Source of the DNA: Oligoflexus sp.
Lineage (GTDB): Bacteria > Bdellovibrionota_B > Oligoflexia > Oligoflexales > Oligoflexaceae
DNA length: 7,172 nt
Assembly (NCBI GenBank): GCA_030151925.1
Contig: JASLCY010000576.1
Coordinates: forward strand, 1-7,172
Direction of reading: 5' to 3'
The notes under the pieces are model-generated. The model was not told the origin of the DNA. It did no database searches and saw only the letters and a program-made list of their open reading frames with translations. The position numbers and the translations under genes are program-made. Of this stretch, positions 1-5,620 are shown one piece after another. The stretch's first letter is position 1. The number at the start of each line of letters is the position of its first letter.

Positions 1-83
1 CTCGCTTCAGGCCGAGTTTAGCCAGAAAATCGCAAAAGGACGCCGCCTTTGCGATTTTCTGGCTAAACTCGGCCTGAAGCGAG
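1..83. repeat. perfect 36-bp inverted repeat (11-nt loop) at window edge
   Basis: Bases 1-36 are the exact reverse complement of bases 48-83, with an 11-base loop at 37-47. The left arm starts exactly at the first base of the window, so its true outer limit cannot be seen. The stem is far longer than an ordinary intrinsic terminator, and no T-tract follows the right arm on the plus strand. The arms also encode the last residues of the small minus-strand ORF. Either this is a genuine long palindrome or it is a fold-back (chimeric) contig end, in which only the right arm, contiguous with the rest of the window, is real. I favour the artefact but cannot decide from sequence alone. Confidence 0.9.
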
Positions 84-255
84 GCTCGGGCTTTGAAGCG
101 ACCTCGACCGGCTGCTTATTCGCTTGGGCTGCTCGAGGCTCCGCGATCTCCGTCTTCGGCCCTTCGCTTTTCTTCTCTCTCGACACGTGGGCCAGACCCA
201 CGCAAAGAACGATGGCGAATACCGCAACCGCCGCCTTGGCGATAGAGCGTCTCAT
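7..255 (-). CDS. small hypothetical membrane-anchored protein, C-terminus unreliable
   Basis: An 82-residue reading frame that I do not recognise. Its N-terminus (MRRSIAK, then a hydrophobic stretch at about residues 5-23) looks like an uncleaved signal anchor or single transmembrane helix. A polar, Lys/Glu/Ala/Pro-rich tail follows, likely periplasmic or linker-like. I chose the ATG at 253-255 because a GGAG (complement of 267-270) lies 11 bases upstream. The longer reading to 315 would run through the terminator of the neighbouring acyl-CoA dehydrogenase gene. The last ~25 residues are encoded by the edge palindrome and the stop codon lies in its left arm. If that palindrome is an assembly fold-back, the real protein continues differently and this gene is truncated at the window edge. 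No function can be assigned. Confidence 0.45.
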   Translation of the reverse strand: MRRSIAKAAVAVFAIVLCVGLAHVSREKKSEGPKTEIAEPRAAQANKQPVEVASKPEPRFRPSLARKSQRRRPFAIFWLNSA

Positions 256-267
256 TCGATTCGAATC

Positions 268-299
268 TCCGAAAAATAAAAGCCCCGAGCGGGGCTTTT
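268..299 (-). terminator. intrinsic terminator of the acyl-CoA dehydrogenase gene
   Basis: A 9-bp perfect stem (AAAAGCCCC, 278-286, paired with GGGGCTTTT, 291-299) has a 4-base GAGC loop. Read on the minus strand it is followed by the T-rich run TTTTATTTTT, the classic rho-independent form, and it lies 12 bases past the acyl-CoA dehydrogenase stop codon. The plus-strand side has only TTTT, so it may work weakly in both directions. Confidence 0.85.
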
Positions 300-311
300 C
301 CATAGGTACCG

Positions 312-1688
312 TCAAACGAAAGCGCTGAGCCCCGTAATCGCCCGGCCGACGACCAGGCTGTTGATCTGCTTGGTCCCTTCGTAGGAATAAAGCGCCTCGG
401 AATCGCCGAGGAAACGCGCGACCTTGTTCGACACCAGGATCCCGTTCGCGCCCATCAGCTCCCGCGTCATGCTCGTGATCGAGCGGCAGCCGACGGTGCA
501 GAAGACCTTGGCCAGGGAAGCCTGCTCGTCGCTCATCACGCCTCCGTCGAGGAGCTGGCTCAGCCGCGCGACCATGGTCTGCATCGCGGTGAGCTGCGAG
601 AGCATCTGCGCGAGCATGTCCTGCGAGATCTGGAAGCTGGCGATCGACCGCCCGAACTGCTGCCTGTCCAGCATGTAGGCGAGCGTGTGCTCATAGGCCC
701 CGCGCGCGCAGCCCACGGCCTGCCAGGCGACGCCCGCGCGGGTCATCTTCAGGACCTTGGCGGTGTCGCGGAACGAATTCGCGTTCTGCAGGCGGCGCGC
801 CTCGGGCACCCGCACGTCCGTCATCGTAATGAGCGCGTTCTGCACGATCCTGAGCGACATCTTATCTTCGATCTTCTCCGTCACCATCCCCTGCGTCTCG
901 CGATCGACGATAAAACCCTTCACCTGGTGATCGTCCTCGTCCTTCGCCCAGACGACGATCCAATCCGCGAAGGTCGCGTTGCCGATCCACTTCTTCTGGC
1001 CGTTGATGACCCAGCTGTCGCCCTCGCGTTTGCACGTCGCCTTCAGGCCCATCGAAGCCGCCGACCCGACGTCCGGTTCGGTCAAGGCAAAGGCCCCGAT
1101 CTTATCCATCTTGATCATCGGCGGGATGAAGAACTTCTTCTGCTCCTCCGAACCGCACAGGTAGATCGAATTCAAGGCCAGGCCCGCATGCACCCCGAAG
1201 AAGGTGCAGGTCGAGACGTCGACGCGCGCGATCTCCTCGCCTATCATGCCCTCGAGCAGGTTCGAGCGCTCCTGCCCGCCGAGGCTCTTCGGCAAGGTCA
1301 GGCCGATGATGCCGAGCTCCTTCATCTTCGGGATGATCTGGAAGGGGAACTCTCCGCGCATCCAGTACTCGGTCGCGATCGGCTCGATCTCCTTGAGCAT
1401 GAAGTCGCGCACTTTATCGAGCAGGATCTTATCGGCCTCGGGCAGCAGGTCCCGCATCTGGTAGAAGTCGCCGTTGATCGGCGGCTTCACCGGGTGTTTC
1501 CTCTTCTTGATCTTCCGCGCCTGGTCGAGGAGCAGGAGCAGGTCCTCCTGGCTCATATCCTTGAGGAAGGAGAGGACGCTCGGGATATTGCCGAGCAGTC
1601 CCAGGTCGCGTTTACCGATGCGCTCGGCATCCTCGAGGGCGTTTTTCATCCGGCCGCCCAGTTCACTCCAAAAGCTTTCCGTTTCCAT
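312..1688 (-). CDS. acyl-CoA dehydrogenase family flavoprotein (glutaryl-CoA dehydrogenase / ACX4-like)
   Basis: A 458-residue flavoenzyme that should introduce a 2,3-double bond into an acyl-CoA using FAD, in the cytoplasm. Visible family marks are an ALTEPDVGS flavin/substrate segment (201-209), KKWIGNATFAD (232-242), the DRQQFG motif (341-346), GANGI (413-417) and the YEGT motif. Glu437 in YEGT is the expected catalytic base, as in glutaryl-CoA dehydrogenase. From memory, the core resembles plant short-chain acyl-CoA oxidase ACX4 (shared EYW..EFPF, GNxTFAD, VAWQ) and glutaryl-CoA dehydrogenase. The substrate is therefore unproven, and dehydrogenase versus oxidase cannot be decided. About 70 residues precede the normal core, ending in a basic KKRKHPVKPP stretch; most relatives lack this. 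The ATG at 1686-1688 has an AAGAGGG ribosome site (1693-1699) just upstream. The gene is monocistronic, with its own terminator. Confidence 0.93.
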   Translation of the reverse strand: METESFWSELGGRMKNALEDAERIGKRDLGLLGNIPSVLSFLKDMSQEDLLLLLDQARKIKKRKHPVKPPINGDFYQMRDLLPEADKILLDKVRDFMLKEIEPIATEYWMRGEFPFQIIPKMKELGIIGLTLPKSLGGQERSNLLEGMIGEEIARVDVSTCTFFGVHAGLALNSIYLCGSEEQKKFFIPPMIKMDKIGAFALTEPDVGSAASMGLKATCKREGDSWVINGQKKWIGNATFADWIVVWAKDEDDHQVKGFIVDRETQGMVTEKIEDKMSLRIVQNALITMTDVRVPEARRLQNANSFRDTAKVLKMTRAGVAWQAVGCARGAYEHTLAYMLDRQQFGRSIASFQISQDMLAQMLSQLTAMQTMVARLSQLLDGGVMSDEQASLAKVFCTVGCRSITSMTRELMGANGILVSNKVARFLGDSEALYSYEGTKQINSLVVGRAITGLSAFV

Positions 1689-1762
1689 GCCGCCCTCTTG
1701 AAATGGTTCGTTCTTAGAAAATCCTCATGAGACGAGCGCGAAGCCGCGACGCATGCTGGTCT

Positions 1763-1791
1763 TTTATAAATGAAATCGGCCTGCGATCGAA
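1763..1791 (-). promoter_or_regulatory. probable sigma70-type promoter for the acyl-CoA dehydrogenase gene
   Basis: On the minus strand, TATAAA (complement of 1763-1768) forms a good -10. A weaker TTCGAT (complement of 1786-1791) sits 17 bases upstream as a -35. The predicted start would leave a leader of roughly 70 bases before the ATG at 1688. The -35 matches only three of six consensus bases, so this is a candidate only. Confidence 0.35.
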
Positions 1792-1866
1792 AAGGTAAAT
1801 CGTTTGCCGGAGCGACTAAGTCTTCGATAGCTCAGTAAAATTATGGATTCGCGAAAGAAGTGACGG

Positions 1867-1896
1867 GGCCAAAATCTCTGTTGTGAGATCTTGGCC
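1867..1896. repeat. imperfect 12-bp inverted repeat (hairpin)
   Basis: GGCCAAAATCTC (1867-1878) and GAGATCTTGGCC (1885-1896) pair over 12 positions with one mismatch around the 6-base loop TGTTGT. No T-tract follows on either strand, so it is not a normal intrinsic terminator. It could be an operator for a dimeric regulator, an RNA stem in a leader transcript, or chance. Confidence 0.6.
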
Positions 1897-2139
1897 GTAT
1901 ATGAGGTTTAAGACAGGATTTTTGGAAGATTTGGGGAGGATTGTTGCAGTTGTCTTCTACATCACCAAATTAAGATCGCTTGTTCGTTCGTCAAGGGTCG
2001 TTGTGAAAATTCACGAATGGCCGGCACTATTGCCGCTGTATAAGTAATTTTCGCAGTTCCAACATGAGAAGACCCAAAGTACACTCGCCTCATATCAGCT
2101 CTCAAAGAAATTTTTTTCTGCCCTATGGAGAACTACGCG

Positions 2140-2940
2140 ATGGCTCTAAGGAATCGACTCGGCTTCGGTGCGCTCGGCTTGCTCCTCCTCATCGGCTGCG
2201 GTAAGGCGCGCCCCGACTCCAGCGAAGAGAAGATCTACGGCGGGACCAAGGTCCCGACCGGAGAATGGATGGGCACCGTCGCCCTCACCAGCTTCATCGG
2301 CATGCACTGCAGCGGGACCGCGATCACGCCTAGGATCGTGATCACTGCAGGCCACTGCGCGCACGCGGCGATCGGCTCGACCTACGTCTACGTCGGCGAC
2401 GGCGCGATCTTCGGTCTGATGAAAGGCCAGTACAAAGCCGCGAAGGTCGTCCCATCCCCGCTCTACGACGAGTCGAGCCAGGAATCGAACAACGATATCT
2501 CTTACGTCCTGCTGGAGAAGCCGCTCGATCTCCCGGCCGAGGCCTACGTGCCCGTGCTAACCGACAAGGACGAGGTCGCCGAGCTTCTCCAGGTCGGTAA
2601 AGCCGCGCATCTGGTCGGATACGGCAGCCGCGACGATGGAGGCCTCGGCAAGAAGTATGAGGCCGACACGACGATTACCGCGGTCGGCGACAATGAGCTC
2701 TCGATCGGCGGCAACGGCATCGACACGTGCCAGGGTGATAGCGGAGGACCGGTTTACGGCCAGCTCGCGAACGGCCAGTGGCGCGTTTATGGTGTGACCT
2801 CGCGCGGCGGCGCCTGCGGCACCGGCGGAATCTACGGCCGCATGGATGCGAATATCTGCTGGATCCAGAAGGATTCGGGCGAGGATCTCGGCCTGCCGGC
2901 CGGTTATTGCGATGGCGTAACCGTGCCTGCCGGCAGCTAG
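2140..2940 (+). CDS. trypsin-family (S1) serine protease, secreted lipoprotein zymogen
   Basis: A 266-residue secreted endopeptidase. Residues 1-20 are a lipoprotein signal ending in the lipobox LIGC, so Cys20 should be lipidated; Gly at +2 fits outer-membrane sorting. A short propeptide follows, then the activation site Lys31|Ile32-Tyr-Gly-Gly, as in trypsinogen. The catalytic triad is His72 (TAGHC), Asp119 (NNDIS) and Ser201 (GDSGGP). Asp195, six residues before the serine, matches chymotrypsin Asp189 and predicts cleavage after Lys or Arg. Cys57 and Cys73 match the standard 42-58 disulfide; Cys197 and Cys226 fit the 191-220 pair. Cys240 and Cys257 may form an extra C-terminal bridge. I chose the ATG at 2140 because GGAG (2127-2130) lies 9 bases upstream; an in-frame ATG at 2125 would add five residues. 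Natural targets are unknown: nutrition, predation or regulation are all possible. Confidence 0.93.
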   Translation: MALRNRLGFGALGLLLLIGCGKARPDSSEEKIYGGTKVPTGEWMGTVALTSFIGMHCSGTAITPRIVITAGHCAHAAIGSTYVYVGDGAIFGLMKGQYKAAKVVPSPLYDESSQESNNDISYVLLEKPLDLPAEAYVPVLTDKDEVAELLQVGKAAHLVGYGSRDDGGLGKKYEADTTITAVGDNELSIGGNGIDTCQGDSGGPVYGQLANGQWRVYGVTSRGGACGTGGIYGRMDANICWIQKDSGEDLGLPAGYCDGVTVPAGS

Positions 2941-2961
2941 CTTCCTCGATAAAGGGGCCGT

Positions 2962-4140
2962 TCAGTTCAAGACGTCCCGCTCGCGCCAGATCTCGCCGCG
3001 TATCGTCTTCAGGATCAGGTCATCGCCTTCGAAACCGAGCATATAGTTCTGCTGGAGAGGGATCTTGCCGGAAGGCGTGTCGAGGATATAGCTCGGGATG
3101 CCCATGCCGGTGATGTTGCCGCGCAGCGAGCTCATCACCTCGAGGCCGCGGCGCACGGAGACGCGCAGGTGCTCGGTGCCTTCCACCGAATGCGGATGGA
3201 ACACGTAATAGGGCTTCGCGCGGACCTTCAGGAGCGAACGGCAGAGCGCCATCATCCGCTCGGGGCTGTCGTTCACGCCCTTCAGCAGCACGGCCTGGTT
3301 GCCGACGGGAATGCCGTTGTTCACCAGGTTCGCCACGGCCTGCGCCGCCTCCGGAGTGATCTCCTCCGCGCAGTTGAAATGCGTGTTCACGTAAACGGGA
3401 TGGTACTTCGCGAGGATCTTCGCCAGGCGATCGGTCACGCGATAGGGGAGGGTCACGGGCGTCCGCGTCCCGAAACGGATGATCTCGACGTGCGGGATCT
3501 CGCGGATGCGCTGCAGGAGCCCCTCGATCGCGGCATCCGAAGCGATGAACGAATCGCCGCCGGTGATCAGCACGTCGCGTATCGCCGGGTTCGCCGCGAT
3601 GTAAGCCACGCCCTTGTCGATGATGGAACGGTTGAAGTGCAGGCCGACCTCGTCATCGCGCCTCTTGCGGAAGCAGTAGCGGCAATAGACGGGGCAAAGC
3701 TGGGCGACGCAGAAAGCCACGCGATCCGGATAGACCTGGACGACTTCGCGAACCGGAGAATGCGCGACCTCGGTGAGAGGATCGGCGACGCCGAGGCTGT
3801 CCTTCAGCTCATCGATGCGCGGCAGGGCTTGGAGGCGGATCGGGCAATCCTCGTCCCCGAGGCGTTCCGTCATCAGACCCATGTAGTAGGGCGTGATGCC
3901 GGCGTTGAAGAGTTGCTTCAGGCGTTCGAAGCCCTGCGCTTCCTGCTCCCTTAGAGTGAGCACCGCTTGGGCCTGCTCGGCCTCCACGATCTGATGCTTC
4001 ATGTGCCAGCGCCAGTTGATGAAGGAACGGGCATCCACACCGAAACGCGCGGCCGTGCGCGACGTCACGGAATTCGGATCTTCCGCTAGTGGCAAGAACT
4101 CTTCTGGAATATAAAAAGACGTCGAATCGTTGCTTTCCAT
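2962..4140 (-). CDS. KamA / lysine 2,3-aminomutase family radical SAM protein
   Basis: A 392-residue PLP- and radical-SAM-dependent aminomutase-like enzyme. The [4Fe-4S] motif CxxxCxxC is Cys149, Cys153, Cys156 (CPVYCRYC). Arg158 sits where lysine 2,3-aminomutase binds the substrate carboxylate. GGD (194-196) and RTPVTLP follow. Lys359 in DTPSGK is the likely PLP lysine. The N-terminal NWRWHMKHQI segment and ITPYY motif are typical of the long KamA type rather than short EpmB. Two differences matter: the position of clostridial Asp293, which binds the lysine side-chain amine, appears to be His317 (FHPH for YQCD), while the Asp330 equivalent is kept as Asp354; and the C-terminal zinc CxCxxC tail is absent. 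The substrate is therefore uncertain: lysine, another amino acid, or protein-linked lysine. An alternative ATG at 4170 adds ten basic residues; neither start has a strong ribosome site. The gene converges on the protease gene, with no clear terminator in the 21-bp gap. Confidence 0.9.
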   Translation of the reverse strand: MESNDSTSFYIPEEFLPLAEDPNSVTSRTAARFGVDARSFINWRWHMKHQIVEAEQAQAVLTLREQEAQGFERLKQLFNAGITPYYMGLMTERLGDEDCPIRLQALPRIDELKDSLGVADPLTEVAHSPVREVVQVYPDRVAFCVAQLCPVYCRYCFRKRRDDEVGLHFNRSIIDKGVAYIAANPAIRDVLITGGDSFIASDAAIEGLLQRIREIPHVEIIRFGTRTPVTLPYRVTDRLAKILAKYHPVYVNTHFNCAEEITPEAAQAVANLVNNGIPVGNQAVLLKGVNDSPERMMALCRSLLKVRAKPYYVFHPHSVEGTEHLRVSVRRGLEVMSSLRGNITGMGIPSYILDTPSGKIPLQQNYMLGFEGDDLILKTIRGEIWRERDVLN

Positions 4141-4184
4141 AGGCTTCACTTTACGTCGTACTGGCGGCATAGAGACCGACGCAT

Positions 4185-4211
4185 TTTATAGGAGCTTTCC
4201 GTGAAGATCAA
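4185..4211 (-). promoter_or_regulatory. candidate kamA promoter overlapping the maf start
   Basis: On the minus strand, TATAAA (complement of 4185-4190) could be a -10, with TTGATC (complement of 4206-4211) 15 bases upstream as a -35. The spacer is shorter than ideal. Transcription would start near 4178, only about 8 bases before the upstream ATG at 4170 but about 38 before the one at 4140, which favours 4140 as the KamA start. The site overlaps the maf ribosome site and first codons. Confidence 0.28.
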
Positions 4212-4821
4212 TCATCTGGTTCTGGCGTCGACATCGAGTTACAGACGGGCTTTGCTGAATCAGGTGGGCATCGAGCATCGCGCGGAAGCACCGACGGTCA
4301 ACGAAGAGCTTATAAACGCGGAAACCCCGACCGAACTCGCGATCGCCCGCTGCGAGGCCAAGGGGCTGTCGCTCGACTTCCAAAACGACGCCTTTCTCGC
4401 TATTGCGGCGGATCAGGTGCTCGATTTCCACGGTTTCGCCTATGGCAAAGCCAAGACGCGCGAGGAGGCCAAGGAGCGCCTCAAGACCTTCGCCGGCCAC
4501 GAACACGTCCTGCGCAGCGCGCATTCCCTGGTCCTCTATACGCCGATGGGCCCCAAGATCCTGGAAACACGCGTGGAGAGCGCGCGCATGTTCATGCGTC
4601 CGCTGACCGAGAGGGAGATCGACGCGTATCTCGACACCCGGGAATGGGAAGGCTGCGCGGGCTGCTATCAATACGAGAACCGCGGCATGAACCTCTTCAC
4701 CAAAGTCGAAGGCGACGTCAGCACGATCATCGGCCTCTGCCTGCCGGCGCTCCTCGCCGACCTGAGGAGCCTCGGCGTGAACGTCCTCACGCAGCCGAAG
4801 GGCCCTTGGACGCTCCTCTAG
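4201..4821 (+). CDS. Maf family nucleoside triphosphate pyrophosphatase (YceF-like)
   Basis: A 206-residue Maf/HAM1-fold house-cleaning enzyme expected to hydrolyse non-canonical or methylated NTPs to the monophosphate plus pyrophosphate in the cytoplasm. The signature LASTSSYRRALL (8-19) is the Maf nucleotide-binding start with the paired Arg15-Arg16. AADQV gives the conserved Asp71-Gln72, and YGKA gives Lys83. CAGCYQYENRG and LFTKVEGD (152-172) resemble the C-terminal half of E. coli YceF (7-methyl-GTP pyrophosphatase) more than YhdE. Several usually firm positions differ: VDE is VNE (33-35), and the TG of the HxVxTG strand is SA. Substrate preference is therefore open. Translation starts at GTG 4201, with GGAG (4191-4194) six bases upstream. 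The gene is divergent from kamA and convergent with nth. Confidence 0.88.
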   Translation: MKINHLVLASTSSYRRALLNQVGIEHRAEAPTVNEELINAETPTELAIARCEAKGLSLDFQNDAFLAIAADQVLDFHGFAYGKAKTREEAKERLKTFAGHEHVLRSAHSLVLYTPMGPKILETRVESARMFMRPLTEREIDAYLDTREWEGCAGCYQYENRGMNLFTKVEGDVSTIIGLCLPALLADLRSLGVNVLTQPKGPWTLL

Positions 4822-4830
4822 CAGGCCGTG

Positions 4831-4905
4831 TTCGTGCACACGGGCCGCATTCGTGCACACGGGCCGCATTCGTGCACAAGGCCGCGCTCATGCGCGCTGG
4901 CCACG
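4831..4905. repeat. 19-bp tandem repeat, two perfect plus two degenerate units
   Basis: The 19-base unit TTCGTGCACACGGGCCGCA occurs exactly at 4831-4849 and 4850-4868. A decayed copy is at 4869-4887 (first ten bases intact), and a weaker one at 4887-4905 has about 12 of 19 matches. Each good unit carries the palindrome GTGCAC and a GGCC. The unit is not a multiple of three and lies outside any gene, between the convergent maf and nth stop codons, so it is not a protein repeat. There are no unique spacers, so it is not a CRISPR array. Confidence 0.85.
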
Positions 4906-4910
4906 CGGCC
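4880..4910. repeat. 7-bp GC inverted repeat after the tandem array
   Basis: GGCCGCG (4880-4886) is the exact reverse complement of CGCGGCC (4904-4910), with a 17-base GC-rich loop. It overlaps the decayed repeat units and would form a stable hairpin in either transcript at this convergent junction. No T-tract directly follows it. It might slow transcription or protect 3' ends of the nth or maf messages. Confidence 0.5.
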
Positions 4911-4913
4911 CTG

Positions 4914-4940
4914 GGCCTCGTTTGGTCAGGCCTTCTTTTT
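4914..4940 (+). terminator. probable intrinsic terminator for maf, inside the 3' end of nth
   Basis: GGCCT (4914-4918) pairs with AGGCC (4928-4932) across a 9-base loop and is followed at once by TTCTTTTT (4933-4940). The stem is short, though GC-rich. The T-run is the antisense of the Lys-rich C-terminus of endonuclease III, so one stretch serves both roles. Confidence 0.45.
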
Positions 4941-5603
4941 CTTCGGTTTTTCAAAGGTGAACGCGCTGGGGCAAATCTGGTTCAGCACGCATTCGCCGCA
5001 GGCGGGCTTCGCGGCCTTGCAGGTGTAACGCCCGAGCAGGATGAAGTGATGGTGGCCCGCGGGAAGATCAGCGGGATCGACGACCTTCAGCAGCTCGAGC
5101 TCCGCTTTCTCGGGAGTGCTCTCCTTCTGCAGGCCGAGCCTGTTCGTAACCCGGAACACGTGCGTGTCGACCGCGAGCGTCGGCTCGCGGAAGATCTCGC
5201 CGAGGATGACGTTCGCCGTCTTGCGGCCGACGCCGGGCAGCGCCTCCAGCTCCTCGCGCGTGCTCGGGACCTCGCCCCGGTATTTCTCGAGCAGGATATC
5301 GGTGAGCCTCGCGACGTTCTTCGACTTGGTGGGCGCGAGGCCGATCGACCTTATTTTCTCGAGCAATCCGTCCGCCCCGAGCTTCTTCACGGTCTGGGGC
5401 GTGAAGCTCTTCTCATAGAGCGGCCCCATGACCTTGTTCACGCTCTTGTCGGTGGTCTGCGCGGAAAGCACCACCGAGACGAGCAGCTGATAGGGCGTGT
5501 GATAGATGAGTTCGCAGCGGGGATCGGGATTGGCGGCTTGGAGAAGCCTGAGAATCTCCTTCGCCCGGGCTTTGCGTTTGGCGAGGGAAGCGAAGGGCGC
5601 CAT
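4926..5603 (-). CDS. nth: endonuclease III, DNA glycosylase/AP lyase
   Basis: A 225-residue base-excision-repair enzyme that removes oxidised pyrimidines from DNA and cleaves the abasic strand by beta-elimination. The helix-hairpin-helix is at about 119-134 (LPGVGRKTAN). Lys128 is the catalytic Schiff-base lysine (E. coli Lys120), and Asp146 in VDTHVFRV matches Asp138. The C-terminal [4Fe-4S] cluster is complete: Cys195-x6-Cys202-x2-Cys205-x5-Cys211. Length is close to the E. coli protein (211), with a short Lys-rich extra tail (PKKKKA). The ATG at 5601-5603 is chosen because AGGAG lies five bases upstream; the frame stays open to 5774, but that part overlaps the ferredoxin gene and has no family similarity. 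It sits 17 bases after the ferredoxin stop, so the two are probably co-transcribed. Confidence 0.95.
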   Translation of the reverse strand: MAPFASLAKRKARAKEILRLLQAANPDPRCELIYHTPYQLLVSVVLSAQTTDKSVNKVMGPLYEKSFTPQTVKKLGADGLLEKIRSIGLAPTKSKNVARLTDILLEKYRGEVPSTREELEALPGVGRKTANVILGEIFREPTLAVDTHVFRVTNRLGLQKESTPEKAELELLKVVDPADLPAGHHHFILLGRYTCKAAKPACGECVLNQICPSAFTFEKPKKKKA

Positions 5604-5620
5604 GGGTTCTCCTGCGGGTT

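Larger units (their letters stand above)
1689..2139. other. 451-bp AT-richer divergent intergenic region
   Basis: No credible gene lies in this stretch between the divergently transcribed acyl-CoA dehydrogenase and protease genes; the short frames present have no ribosome site or recognisable product. It holds the candidate dehydrogenase promoter (1763-1791) and an imperfect hairpin (1867-1896). It also holds a small dyad, GTGAA-AA-TTCAC (2003-2014), and a lone TATAAG (2039-2044) that could be a -10 for the protease, although no good -35 is spaced correctly. Its base composition is visibly richer in A and T than the flanking genes, as expected for regulatory DNA. Confidence 0.6.

Noticed and set aside
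687..1730. 347-residue plus-strand open frame
   Set aside because: It lies fully opposite the well-supported acyl-CoA dehydrogenase gene. Its His/Arg/Leu-rich translation is typical of an antisense shadow in GC-rich DNA.
1826..1835. GATAGCTCAG, resembling a tRNA D-arm
   Set aside because: No acceptor stem, anticodon arm or T-arm can be paired around it.
3169..3954. 261-residue plus-strand open frame
   Set aside because: Antisense to the KamA gene, low-complexity Arg/Asp/Val composition, no family similarity.
312..4140. Lysine-degradation cluster linking KamA and a glutaryl-CoA-dehydrogenase-like enzyme
   Set aside because: The genes are separated by an oppositely oriented protease gene, do not share a transcript, and both have uncertain substrates.
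4186..4869. 227-residue minus-strand open frame
   Set aside because: Antisense to maf, which carries clear family motifs and a ribosome site.
4831..4905. Possible CRISPR array
   Set aside because: Units are 19 bp, directly abutting, with no spacers and no cas genes.
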